Assembly (NCBI GenBank): GCA_013339895.1
Contig: JABACO010000003.1
Location: 9,528,909-9,592,908 of the forward strand
Direction: 5' to 3'
DNA from: Ephydatia muelleri
Lineage: Eukaryota > Porifera > Demospongiae > Spongillida > Spongillidae
DNA length: 64,000 nt
Positions 49,301-58,869 of the stretch are shown one piece after another (the first letter of the stretch is position 1; each line of letters begins with the position of its first letter). The notes beneath the pieces were generated by a model. The model did no database searches, was not told where the DNA came from, and saw only the letters and a list, made by a program, of their open reading frames with translations. Both the position numbers and the translations under genes were made by a program.

Positions 49301-50147
49301 AACTACGTACAGAAGCCATCCATAGCACCCACTGATGTTATTCATTACAAATTCACATTGTTATGCATAGCACTGATCAATTATAATAATATTTCTTACC
49401 TCCAAAAATTTGCAAAGATGCACTTTGTAAGCATGTTTGGTTTTGGTATCCATATACTGCAGTAACAGTTGCATTGTAGTGGTCACAAGGTTCAGGAATG
49501 TTGTATTCGAACTGCTTTACACTGAGTGTTTCATTGAATACTAAATCTCCAAACCTTTTTCTAATTACTACCTGATAATTGAGTGTTGAATAATTGTCAG
49601 ATGCAAAGCTCCACCTTAGTGATGCATAACTACTATTAAGCACAATGCTTGTTAGTGTTGAAGGGATTGAAGAACCTAACACGGAGAGGGAAAAAAATAT
49701 ATTGAGTATCAAATCCAGCTATTGTGTACCTAGAATTTTTAGAAAGGCTGAAGCACTGTAGTTCTGGTCGTCGCCACAGACAATTGTTGATCCAGAGAAC
49801 AATGTGTTACCAGGCACTATCAAAGTTGACATCACCCCAGGACTTTGTGGTATTGTTGCTGGAGAAGCTATTCCCTGTGATATAGGATCCTGACCATTGA
49901 CCAGCCAAGTTATTGTAGAAGGGATATCAGATACACATTGAAATGATGCAGGTGCTCCAGAGCATATTATTTGATTGGAAGGACTCTGAATTATGTATGC
50001 CAACCCTGTATAGAGTGCACATACAGTCTGAACATGGGAATTGCACGTTGCTAATCATGATAACTCACCTAAGTAATTGAATGAGCATATCAAAATGTAG
50101 AATATGTTGGAACTGTAATATGAATTGAAAAAGAGGATGCTGAACAT
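40313..50147 (-). CDS. Single-pass Ig/FN3 receptor-like gene (overview)
   Basis: Exons from 50147 down to 40313 on the minus strand give: signal peptide, Ig domain, FN3 domain, Cys-rich domain, optional micro-exon, transmembrane helix, short cytoplasmic exon. All extracellular exons begin with two bases of a codon and end with one (phase 1-1). The same phase joins signal to Ig and Cys-rich to TM, so any of these exons can be linked in frame. Phase-1 symmetry is the classic mark of shuffled extracellular modules in animals. The likely product sits in the plasma membrane and binds something outside the cell; the ligand cannot be inferred. Downstream cytoplasmic exons were not recognised before the fold-back at 40190, so the 3' end is open. 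A 7 kb intron with two transposons lies between FN3 and the Cys-rich domain. Confidence 0.75.
40370..41401. other. Receptor intron, no element recognised
   Basis: AT-rich intron without a recognised exon or repeat. Confidence 0.45.
41402..41491 (-). CDS. Receptor transmembrane exon
   Basis: 90 bp encoding AIGIIFGSIFGLLLAIGVGI followed by IIFCRARGHYC. This is a single hydrophobic helix with GxxxG-like small residues, then a basic stop-transfer (CRAR). Acceptor tcatccag, donor GTAAGT. It starts with two bases and ends with one. Confidence 0.85.
41600..41616. repeat. Poly-G tract
   Basis: A G run of about 14 in the intron between TM and Cys-rich exons. Confidence 0.9.
41983..42006 (-). CDS. 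Possible 24-bp stalk micro-exon
   Basis: Between caccaaaag (acceptor) and GTATGG (donor) lie 24 bases encoding VTIPTTLD in phase 1-1. This would fit between the Cys-rich and TM exons without changing frame. A Thr/Pro-rich stalk is expected there. The acceptor lacks a good pyrimidine tract, so this is only a candidate. Confidence 0.3.
42102..42383 (-). CDS. Receptor Cys-rich extracellular exon
   Basis: 282 bp, 94 residues with seven Cys (TCEI, DCSF, SCTQ, GCLV, FCTA, SCPM, DCVY). An Ig/FN3-like end reads GVYTIMAYAVSSDGS. NxS/T sites at NAT, NET and NSS. Acceptor ttatccag, donor GTACGA. Phase 1-1. I do not recognise a named domain; a divergent Ig-like fold is plausible. Confidence 0.7.
42384..43782. 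other. Part of the 7 kb receptor intron before the Gypsy element
   Basis: No exon recognised. A plus-strand stretch near 42775-42925 reads somewhat like coding sequence (VLWWTSHAEKLKWLWVHLVG, then TRNTRELW) but has stops nearby and no domain I can name; it may be TE debris. Confidence 0.4.
43783..43894 (+). repeat. 5' LTR, first part
   Basis: Matches 48339-48446 with few substitutions. Interrupted at position 43894 by the ISL2EU-type element. The LTR continues at 46056-46083. Confidence 0.9.
44136..44889 (+). pseudogene. ISL2EU second protein (SAP-like N-terminus), truncated
   Basis: Three coding blocks look like exons. 44136-44339 starts MSGISNAACEVTLTEDDIPG and has a SAP-like helix pair (TISALRWWLLCRGIEVP). 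44396-44575 has PLTGWKQVTDANFKDIA, with acceptor ctgagcag and donor GTAAAT. 44636-44889 has YLAGHVGHFGEEGAFRALER and FCHVKCTTSPSMKGGIYKV. In complete ISL2EU elements this precedes a SWIM zinc finger and a YqaJ-like nuclease. Here the frame runs into the antisense transposase fragment and stops, so both domains are deleted. The role of the protein in transposition is not established. Confidence 0.7.
45114..45262 (-). repeat. 39-bp coding tandem repeat, 4 copies
   Basis: Copies start about 45114, 45153, 45192 and 45231, differing by single bases. They encode ELPGPS(G/R)LQAEEW. Confidence 0.95.
45330..45596 (-). repeat. 21-bp coding minisatellite (STSTPLP)n
   Basis: About twelve 21-bp units of the type gtagaggagtactagtagat plus one base. 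It lies in the linker after the THAP finger. Units alternate between ctagtag and ccagtag, giving STSTPLP or STGTPLP. Confidence 0.95.
46056..46083 (+). repeat. 5' LTR, second part
   Basis: Resumes the LTR after the ISL2EU-type insertion: attcctgattactactgtat, then ccgctaca. The 3' LTR has an extra ctga at the equivalent place. Confidence 0.85.
46085..46100 (+). promoter_or_regulatory. Primer-binding site of the Gypsy element
   Basis: TGGTGTCAGAAGTGGG starts two bases after the LTR end and begins with TGG, complementary to a tRNA 3' CCA end. The tRNA was not identified. Confidence 0.75.
46103..47078 (+). pseudogene. Gypsy gag (capsid, zinc knuckle) and protease start
   Basis: Most of the frame is open from 45997, but the ATG after the PBS (46103) is in a different frame, so a frameshift lies near 46140-46170. 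Capsid-like helices (FRLLIQRVELYF, WQRKFHTGQQEQAESL, FIHGILSSSIQLKLL) precede a CCHC knuckle (CWECGKPGHVRRNC, about residue 285 of the frame) that binds RNA. Then comes the aspartic protease active site (LVDTGSSVTIL). The frame stops at 47077-47079, inside the protease. Confidence 0.85.
47079..48122 (+). pseudogene. Gypsy pol remnant: protease end, RNase H tail, integrase finger
   Basis: Begins with the protease C-terminus (CLLGTDFLEQCHCVI), then jumps directly to the RNase H end (HSNADALSRLPC), so the reverse transcriptase and most of RNase H are deleted near 47290. The integrase H-H-C-C finger is intact (HDTPTGGHLGLRKTL ... CKACAECASC) and is followed by MDILGPLPVTARENK, the first Asp of the DDE core. 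A second deletion near 47990 joins this to the C-terminal tail (VVHFDRLKPC). The catalytic core is lost. Confidence 0.85.
48123..48310 (+). pseudogene. Gypsy pol C-terminal tail
   Basis: An overlapping frame gives an acidic and basic tail (ERARPVRDRRKPDHYGHNIYD) typical of the end of Gypsy integrases. It needs one frame change from the preceding block. Confidence 0.6.
48319..48336 (+). promoter_or_regulatory. Polypurine tract of the Gypsy element
   Basis: agagagagaggagggag immediately upstream of the 3' LTR; primes plus-strand synthesis in this family. Confidence 0.75.
48339..48482 (+). repeat. 3' LTR
   Basis: TGTAG...TACA, 144 bp, uninterrupted. It serves as the reference for the split 5' LTR. 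Confidence 0.9.
48743..49069 (+). CDS. Unidentified 108-codon ORF
   Basis: Open on the plus strand, with ordinary-looking composition (TTLPLVLQHQKGLGNYLSD, SKMLQSIFDITSHFEQYQGD). A second possible coding stretch of similar style lies at 49202-49380 (EFSNGIATDFHEFYNYVQKP). No domain or TE family recognised, and it lies inside the receptor intron on the opposite strand. It could be an unlisted TE protein fragment or a nested gene. Confidence 0.25.
   Translation: MIFNIVQSVIMLTIPCFALWTISSFNQPTTLPLVLQHQKGLGNYLSDTIPSVCLKEAITRTKLFCTLASFDVSSKMLQSIFDITSHFEQYQGDVVYVSLTLKDETQIW
49400..49675 (-). CDS. Receptor fibronectin type III exon
   Basis: 276 bp, 92 residues. FN3 landmarks: SYASLRWSFASDN (Trp of strand B), YQVVIRKR and YNATVTAVYG (the Tyr corner and strand F). 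Several NxS/T sites (NSS, NYS, NET, NAT, NQT). Acceptor gtgttag, donor GTAAGA. Phase 1-1. Confidence 0.8.
49730..50005 (-). CDS. Receptor Ig-domain exon
   Basis: 276 bp, 92 residues, starting LAYIIQSPSNQIICSG. Ig landmarks: Cys in FQCVSD, Trp in STITWLVNG and the second Cys in STIVCGDD, with usual spacing. Acceptor tatacag, donor GTACAC. Phase 1-1. Confidence 0.8.
50069..50147 (-). CDS. Receptor signal-peptide exon (tentative)
   Basis: From ATG at 50147: MFSILFFNSYYSSNIFYILI, then CSFNYLG, before a GTGAGT donor. Hydrophobic with small residues near the end, as in a signal peptide. The exon ends in phase 1, matching the two-base start of the Ig exon. The hydrophobic core is broken by polar residues, and an upstream in-frame extension to 50258 exists, so the start is uncertain. 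Confidence 0.5.
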
Positions 50148-52572
50148 ATTATGCTTTCCAAAATCAAAAACATTATAGCAACCATGCATACACAATGCAA
50201 ACTTATATGACTTCAATGTGTTAATACATTCATGGCGACATAAACAGAGAAACCTCAATTTCCTTGATTAATTTCATTGTTGTTATGAACACCATCAATC
50301 TATTTCCTTTGTTTAGTGCATGAGTACTTGCTAATCAATCATTGCTGCTCAAGATCTCAACATTCTTAAGCCATTACACTTCTTATTTAGCTTTATTAGT
50401 CACTGCGGTTCTGTTTTCATCTTACTGTAGTCTTATAGTCATATGTAGTGACAATAATTATTTTAAATGGTGTATGAATAAGGTTCTATTGATGGGCGGA
50501 CCATGAGTATAGAGGGACCTACATGCAGTGGTCTGGTTATAATGCCCTTAGTTGCAGCGAGTTCACTGTTAATAATTTCTATTCATTTTATATTATACAT
50601 GTACTGCATGTAATAACATTACTTTGGTGGGAGGCAAGGTGTAGGGGAAGGGGTGAAGAACGTGTCTGGTTCAAAGGCAGAACAGGACATGCAGGGCAGT
50701 GTAACTATGGTCGGTCGTGATAAAATCTCTATGTAGGCCTCTTACATCGTGACTTAATTAGATTCATTAACAATGTGTCTGCCATGGCAACATAGATTAG
50801 GTCTTCAATCTATGATGGCAATGACATATAGGCAATATAATAATAGTTTAAACTATTTATACGCGCGATATTACTTACCAGTTATTCTCATGGAAGACCT
50901 ATATTCGTGGTTGCCTGTTAGTTTGCTCATTAATGTTCTCAAAGTGAAATACTTCGTGATCCAAACTTTGTGAAAAGTATCAGGAATGCGCCAAGGTATA
51001 ATATCGAAGGCAAAACTATAACGAGATTAAGATCACTATCCTAATTTGTTCGTGGTCAGTATAAATGCAATTAAATCCACGTTGTGTTTTCTGGCTGTGT
51101 TAGATACACAAAGGTTCGATTATAAGACCACCCTACTATTTGAAAGTTACGTAAACTCAATTATTAGGAGGCCTCAATTAGGGGGGTTTACTTGGCTAAT
51201 TCGTGATGATGCTTGATTGTAAATTTTCACAATGCGTGAACTGTGTACGTGTACAGTGCCGTCAACCCACAAGTTCAGACTCGTATTGCGAGTCGAGTGC
51301 GAGCCGAGCGCGAGTCGCGTTCGAGTGCCAATTATCGAGCGCGGAGTCCTCGATATGAGCGCTATTGCGAGCTTCACTCGAATACCGATTTACGGCATAG
51401 CTACATGTACAGATGATTACGTTAGTTTCATCGTAAATATTTATGGTCCAGCTGTTTTGCTTTGAGTAAAGGCGCGCGAGTCATTATTGCACTCGATCGA
51501 GTCACGCGCGAGTGTGAACATGTGGATGGACGGCACTGTAATGTGTTGCACAGCACCATGCTCAATTTCGAGCTCGTGAGCTCTGTAGTCTGTACTTGTT
51601 TATCGTCTTTATCGATGTAACGCTACTACAGCGTTAACTATAGCCTAGTTATGCAACATTTGCTTTATGCACATAGAGCAAAGGAACTGATGTGAAAAGC
51701 ACCCCTATTAAGAAACACAAAATCTCATTTTTATCAAAGCCGTCGTGTTTACAATGAATTTACTCTTACCATCCCACAATAGGCAACAACGGTGCATGCA
51801 AATCAATGTAATAGTTATCAGCATATTTACCTTGCACGTCAATTGCATGCACTAAAGAAATTTTCAATTTTGCAACCCCCCAGCAGCTGTGTGTTTATAT
51901 AACAACACGTTGATGTCATTGTTCCTTATTCAGTACCTTTGCCATGCATTGAGGTATACATGCCGCCGCAAGTGAGTTTCGGTACCATTCAGAGTTCGTG
52001 GCACATTTCCTATGGTTGGTATAGTTGTAATCTCCATTTAATTTTCTATCCAGCAGTGTTTAAATCATCTCACTAGCGTGCATAGTCTGTGCGCATAAAT
52101 CAGGGGAAGTAGGTTGTTCCTTAATCACATAGGTTCCCTTGCTCTACAAGTACAAGAAGTTGAAATAGTTATGTCACGTGCCCTTGATCCTACTTAAGTA
52201 AACTTTGCGACTGTTTAAATTTACAGCCAGTGATAGCACACTGTTTGGTATTGTGATTGGTGTCTTATAACCAAACACCTGCTGTACAACCACAGGACTG
52301 GAGTATGCATGCTTGTGGGTTCTTAATGTTTACTATGATTTATCAACCTCACAATCACTGTTGTGCCTTAACGTTTCACGAATAATCGGATTTATTTGTG
52401 GATTACCAATTAAGTCTGCAATGAAAAGGTAATGCACGTTTTAAATACAACAAAGAATGTGCTTGTATAATTGACCCAACCGTACGACCAAAGATAATAC
52501 TACCATGATGAACATTTTTTTTCTTCCACATCATTACCAAGCCAGTATCTGGGTTGCCTATGAAAAGTTTAA
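50148..52572. other. Sequence upstream of the receptor gene
   Basis: Would include the receptor promoter if 50147 is the start codon; no clear motif identified. At 51275-51360 and 51470-51515 the word gcgagtcgagtgcg and variants repeat (gagtc/cgagtg). No gene recognised on either strand. Confidence 0.45.
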
Positions 52573-53029
52573 TCATAGATTGATCAAGTGCTTACCTAAG
52601 TAAGAATTTGCTTACTTAAGTCAGCAATCTTTAGCCCAATACTCCCATAGCCCACAGATCGCGTGTAATGTTTATAAAGTGATTTTAGTATTACAGAGGA
52701 CTCAAAGTTTCATCGCCTCTTAACCCTGGTTCAAACTGAGCTTGTATACATATGCTTTTGCGTGGGGAAAAAAGTTACACGCTATAATGATGTGATGTAG
52801 GTAAGTACTACAAAATGCGTTTATTTTACGCGGTACACCTACTAACTCACTCTGAGCGGGTAAGCAATAACTCCCGATGCATATTGAAGCCAAGAAAACG
52901 AGTACAGTGTTCTTTGACCATTGTCCTGATCAGATTAATTAATTAAGAATAGCGAATAACTGCACTGATCATGGCGCCGAGGATAAAGGTCGGATGTACT
53001 GTATACACCTTATAGCGCAAAGGGTAATG

Positions 53030-54725
53030 GGGAGTAAGCGAGCAAAACAGCGCTACGGATCGGCTTGGAAGACAAAAGAACTCTGCGGCACTGTCACTGC
53101 AATGATCAGAACAGGTCGTAGCCGAAAGTGGGAGTGTCATTTTGAACAACTGTCTATGCCATGTGTATTTTCAGCACGCTCACTCATAATCAGTGGCCAG
53201 GATAACGATACCTTACCTCTTCAGCAACCAACAGCAGCAAGTGTAATGAACAACTAATGACAGGCGATAATGATGTTGAATTGGATGATGCTTGTAGTGC
53301 AGAAGATGGAGGGGTAGATGGCAAAATTGATGACGTAGATGAAGCTGGATTGAGTGTAGATGATGAAAATGGTGTTGATGCTGACTTGAACAATGATGAG
53401 ATGCAGCAAGAAGAAAGTACTGTGCAAGAAGGCCAAGAATCAAACAAAAGATGATCCACTTCACTGCAATGGTGTTAAGTGGAGTGTGGTTTCTAATGTA
53501 TCTGAGGACACACGTGTGCAACCATGCTACAGAGCCATGATACTGTGGGATAATAACACTGAGGAGGAAAAGCGCACAGTCCTGGACTATTTCAAACTAT
53601 CATTTCCTATGCAGATCATAGATAACATTGTTGAATGGACATCACAAGCCATGCCTCCAGGGAAGAGGGGTATAAACAGTGCTACAATACTGAAGTTGTT
53701 TGGCTACCTCCTTGCATTAACAAGAACTACTTCTCGCAGAAGGAACCTGTTCAGTGAATGTGATGGGTTGTTTCCAGCTCCCTGTTTTGGAACTCGGTTT
53801 GGGCTTTCTCAGCATCGTACTGATATGCTTTTGCGAGCTCTCAGATTTTACCCATTAACAGATGTAGACATAAATGACAAGTGGAGTTCAGTGCGCAGAC
53901 TGATAGATGCCTTCAATCTGCGTCGTGCAGAGGTGTTCTATCCATCATGGCAGATATGTGTGGACGAATCGATAAGTGCTTGGAGGGGTAAAGACGGTAA
54001 CTTTTGTAGTGATGGGTTGCCACATGTCAGCAAGATAGACAGAAAGCCTAAAGGTGTAGGTACCGAATTGAAAGATGCAGCTGATGCAGAGTCAAAGGTT
54101 ATAATAGAAATTCAAGAGGGAATGGAGAAAATGATATATGGATGTGTACAAGAAAGCTGGCACTGCACAAGTTCTGCGACTAACTAAGCCTTGGCATGGA
54201 ACTGGAAGAGCAGTATATGCTGATTCTGCCTTTGCCAGTGTGACAACAGCCATTGCCTGTCGTCAGAAAGACCTCCACTTTACAGGCTTGGTTAAGACTG
54301 CCACAACCAAATTTCTTAAGAAGTTAATATCCACCATACCAGGCATAATTGAAACAGATGCTTACCTGATGTGGAAACACTTCCATCCTGATGGTAGGAA
54401 CTGGGACCACGCATCCTTCACCGAAGAACTTGCTATGCAACTTCTTTCAATCCCAGAAGATGAAACAAGCCCAAATGTGTCTCTAGATTCAAGTGCAGAT
54501 GTTATTACACTCAAAGGGCATGAAATATGTCCAATGAGCGAGTTAGAACAATACAAAAGTCAGACTAGTTCTAGAGCACCTCTTAGACGATGCAGAATTT
54601 GTGGTGGAGGTTGCAAGTACTATTGCAAGGGCTGTTCCAGTCAAGATAACAACATACTAGTGCCGCTCTGTGGTTTAAAAAGCAAAAACGGATCTGCTTG
54701 TATAATGAAGCACATTCAGTTGTGA
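53030..54725 (+). pseudogene. piggyBac transposase, three frameshifts
   Basis: From ATG at 53030: a basic/aromatic N-terminus (KRAKQRYGSAWKTKELCGTV), an acidic region in another frame (53257-53440), then the main block 53450-54140. This has the piggyBac signatures LDYFKLSFPMQIIDNIVEWT, ALRFYPLTDVDI and ICVDESISAWRGKD (first catalytic Asp). After a frame change near 54140 come WHGTGRAVYADSAFAS (second Asp) and a C-terminal Cys-rich finger (RCRICGGGCKYYCKGCSS). Frame changes: near 53245, 53445 and 54140-54180. About 565 residues when read across, the usual size. Relatives cut and paste precisely at TTAA. Confidence 0.9.
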
Positions 54726-55256
54726 CATGTTTAAGCAAAAACGGATCTGCTTGTATGATTCTGTTGTGACACTTCATTATGTACTGCTGTACCAGTCTGA
54801 TGTTGTTTACCGTGCGGTATTTTCCAAACATTGCATTGCAACGTACAACTGTAGGTCTGGGTACGATAAAAAATGGCTGCGTAACTTTATGTGCATACAG
54901 TATTTTGGTGGTTCTAGCAGCCTTTTGAAGCTAAATAGCGTTACCTAACTGTATACAGAGTCTTTCATCAATAACTTAAAGGTTTATACGGAGGCCTTGG
55001 TAGCAGAATGTGTGATAACTCTTGTACTGCTTTTTATACGTAGCTTTAGCGCTAGTAGTTGTTTCCATCATTGCTAAGGCCGGAGGTTATACGACGAAAT
55101 CAAATTACGTGTGTGTTGCTGTATGGAAAATGATGCTGTGGCTTGCGTTGAACCCTTGGAAAATACTTTTATAAGGATGAAACAATTGACTTTAGTGCGC
55201 TTACTAAAGTAAGCGTTACGCAAAACTTAAGTAAGTTTGTACTGATCAATCTATGA
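54726..55256. other. piggyBac 3' non-coding region
   Basis: A 20-base duplication of the transposase end (agcaaaaacggatctgcttg at 54680 and 54734) is visible. No second gene. Confidence 0.6.
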
Positions 55257-56280
55257 TTAAAGAACTCAATAACCTATAATACATCCTCCACATTCTTTAT
55301 TTTGAAAGAGTATGGAAGACAGACTGAGATTTAATCTTTCATAGCAGTCCATTGTAGCTGTTCGTTGAAAGTCAATTACACAGTGACACCAGGTTTGTTA
55401 TCATCCTAAAGTACAACTTTACTCAAAGTAAGTGGCACATTGCAAACTATAACCCACAGTGGTGGCAGTGGAAGCAAAGATAATCGGTATGAAAGTGAAG
55501 TGGTACACAGCCCTTCATATATGCAAATATGTGGAAAGACTCAATAAATGGAGATGCATCGCTACTGTCTATGTCTCTGTGTTTAGACAAGCAGACAAAT
55601 GTAGCCCATGAGACACCTGCACAGACAGAAGGTGACGTGGGATGGAGACCATCAGGGTCGTACGCTTTCGCTTGTGCTGGTCTGTGTACTTAAACATTCT
55701 TCCATAAACACAACCTGAAAGTGTGCATTGGAGTATGCACGGGTGTTAATGTTTAGGTGCATGCCACTTTCCAGCGTTATAGTAGCCGCACAACGCAATA
55801 TGAAGTTCATGCCCTGTGTACCAAAACACTTTTCAGGCCTCGTGGCGGTGGAACTAGCATCCTAAAGAAAGGTCTTGCTGCGCAACAGACCGGCGAAACA
55901 CCCTGGCCAAAATACGTGGTCTCAATACACATAACAACATATATAACTCAGGCAAGGAATCTTCAAACTTCCAACAATGCATTATACATAGGTAAGAGAT
56001 TTACAGCAAAAAAAGAGGCTAGAAGAGAACTTTACCAGGTAACGAGTGACATCCAGGCAAAAAAATTACTGGTTCTTTTAACCACTTTCAAGTGGAAAAC
56101 AATGGCTATGAATTAGAAGGTCGAATCAGTATTCAATTTGTAGATCATATTGCTATAACGTTTAACTTACTGTTTAAGACATTCAAGAGAAATTCCAATA
56201 TCTTTCGCCAAAATATCCACCCCTTTTCACAAATTCAGAGTGATTTCGATACTGGTAGTAGTGGTCGTAGCTGTAAAAAA
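55257..56280. other. Sequence between piggyBac and hAT remnants
   Basis: The reading frame 55757-56116 has no recognised domain. Nothing else supported. Confidence 0.4.
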
Positions 56281-58550
56281 AAATAACCTACGCGCAGAGT
56301 AACGAAAGCTACCTTCGATAAATGGCAACTTGACAATGATCGCGATCACCAAATGCTCGTGTGGCTTCATTGTGAACTCAAACGCAATAATGTCCACGTA
56401 GCTTTTTTGTTTTGTGATGTGTGTAAATGCTACAAGGACAGCATTGTATCATTGCAAAACTTCTGGATTACCAGTACTACCAATCAATAGATATTGGTCA
56501 TAATGGAGCATGCAAATAGCGAGATTCATAAGGTAGCAATGGGGGTTTGTAGAGTGTTAGTGCGAAAGCTAAAGGTGAGTCTCTTTTTGCCAATCCAATC
56601 ATAGGCTAAATGGTGACGACTCGATGCCACAAATCAAGCACGAATGAGGCGGAAATTTGATGTGTGCTACATGATGGCAAAAGAGAACATCCCTTTCTCA
56701 AAATACCCATCTTTTTTGGAATTAGAGGATCAACACAATACAGATATGGGCCCTGCACATAGAACACCTGATTCAGCCAAAAGCTTCACCAGTTTTATTG
56801 CAGCATGTCAAAGAAATGATTTCCTTGGTAAACTGAAGTATTGTCATTTCTACAGTATTTTGATGGATGGAACAACAGACTTGGGCAACAAGGAGGAGGA
56901 GATCGTGGCGATGGTTTACTGTTACAAGAATGAAGTTGCTCAGGAAATGACATCTTGCACTCGCTACTGGTCAGTCCACAGTCCTGAGACTGCTGGTATG
57001 TCTTGGAGCTTCCCTTGAGTTATTTGGTGTCAAAAGCATCTTAGACAGGGATAGTGTACTTGGAGTTGACGGAATGCCAGTACTGATAGGAGCTAGATCT
57101 GATGGTGCCTCTGTTAATGAAGCTGAGCACAATGGAGTGAGAGGCAGATGCAGCATGCTCTTCCTTAGCTTTTTTGGTCATGGTGTTTCAGTCATCGATT
57201 GGAACTTGCATGCTTCGTGAGTGCAATCTTTTTAGCACTTCAGGAAATGCTTCTCCGTTTATATTATCTGTACAAAAAGTCACCCAAAAAGTCGAGGGAG
57301 CTGACAAGCATTGTAGATGAGCTAAAGGGTGTATTTGAGCTACATGTACCAAAAGGTGGTGGTTATCTCCCTATTTGATGCCAGGGAACAAGATGGATCA
57401 CTCACAAGTGAAATGCAATGCAGCGGGTGGTAGAGCGATATGGTGCATACATCTTACTATATTGATTAACGGCAGTTCTGTGAAAGCTGCAGACAAAGCT
57501 CGATTAAAGTGATACCTCAAGATCTGGAAGGCACCCAAAATGCTGATCAGTTGTGCCATGTTCTTTGATGCTCTGAAGCCTTTATCTATTTTGAGCTTGG
57601 CACTACAAGGTACATGTAATGAAGTTGATATAGTAATGAGCATTGAGAGTACTTTCAACTCATTAAAGGCCCTGATGTCATTGCTGGAAAAGAAGCCCTG
57701 TCAGTGGCCAACTATTAAGCTAATCAAAACCCAGATCAAAGAGATTAATGGTGTGATGGAGTACCAAGATGTTCCTGTAAGAAACATCGATGAATGTGTA
57801 CAGCAGTGCACAATTCATGTGCTAGCTGATCTTCACAGAGTAGAAGAAAACATGGAGGATCGGTTGGAATGGTCAGACCTGAAACTCTTGAAATCAATTC
57901 TTGTCTTCTTAGAAACTCAGCATTGGATCCAAAGAGAATCAATCAGGTGGAGGATCTGATGGGAATGGAGACAGTGATAATGACTTGACAGAAATCAGAA
58001 GTGCAGTTGATGTTATTGTCTCATCGTTTCTTGCACCATTGGAAGCTAATAGGGTTGAATGCAGTTTATGCAGTTTCAGCCCAGGATGAGATAGAAGTAG
58101 CTGTTGACTATGCAAGGAAGTATCTGTCATTAGCCACAGAAAGCTACAGGCGAATACGGTATAAGCTCAATACATGCCCTCAGGTAGGTGGCCTAACATC
58201 CTTCTGTTATGTGAGCTAGTATTCAGCTTACCATTCACTACGTGTCATGTTGAGCAAATGTTCTCTTTGTTGAGGGTGGTTAAGACCAAATGCAGGAGAC
58301 ACCTCCAAACAAGTATAATAGCTACATGATTTTTTAGAAATCAGCATTGAAGGTCCTCTTTTAATGCTGATGCTGCAATTAAGTTGTGGCAGAGTAGCTG
58401 CTTTGGTGGGAGCAGAGTGAACCAGAAAGAAAGAAAGGAGTACACCCCACGAGCATGCAGCAGTGCTATCACTGACAGTGAGGAGGAAGACAGAAACTCA
58501 AAAGATACATTTGCCCTTGATGATTTGGGACCAGTTGCATGCATTTGATT
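56281..58550 (+). pseudogene. hAT transposase pseudogene (ZNF862-like)
   Basis: Blocks in order, in shifting frames: RRVTKATFDKWQLDND and HVAFLFCDVCKCYKDSI (finger region, 56285-56450), EHANSEIHKVAM (56505), FDVCYMMAKENIPFSKYPSF (56655), MDGTTDLGNKEEEIVAM (catalytic Asp region, about 56860), GARSDGASVNEAEHNGVRG (about 57090), CAMFFDALKPLSILSLALQG (57550-57610), and CELVFSLPFTTCHVEQMFSL (hAT C-terminal motif, about 58215-58270). The tail reads ACSSAITDSEEEDRNSKDTF. At least six frame changes or stops. No CAG-type termini were confirmed. Confidence 0.8.
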
Positions 58551-58869
58551 TTGAACATAACTATAAGTCAATATACTGAGTACATGTACATGTACATGTG
58601 TTCTATGTGTGATCATGTTTTGTGTCTATGTACTTAAAAGAATCTCTAGCCGTTTGAAAAACATGTCTGGGCAAACACATGTAACCCCTTACATCTTGTC
58701 TAGCGATCCCAAAAAATGTATAATTGTCCCTGATACTACATGTATCAACTAACAGTGACTGCAGAACTATAGCAGTTCTATATGGTGTTGGTACAGTGTA
58801 TGAAATTTTGAGCAACACTTGTAATGCAATTACATGTACTTCTCATTTAATGATTAGATATGTACTGTG
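58551..58869. other. Spacer with (tacatg)n run
   Basis: Contains gtacatgtacatgtacatgtg at about 58581, the clearest example of a motif repeated across the window. No gene. Confidence 0.5.

Larger units (their letters stand above)
52573..55256 (+). mobile_element. piggyBac DNA transposon
   Basis: TTAA at 52569-52572 and 55257-55260 flank TIRs TCATAGATTGATCA (52573) and TGATCAATCTATGA (ending 55256). Inner inverted words (acttaagtaag / cttacttaagt) continue the pattern. The interior encodes a frameshifted piggyBac transposase. The TTAA duplication and transposase together make the class certain. 2684 bp. Confidence 0.95.
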
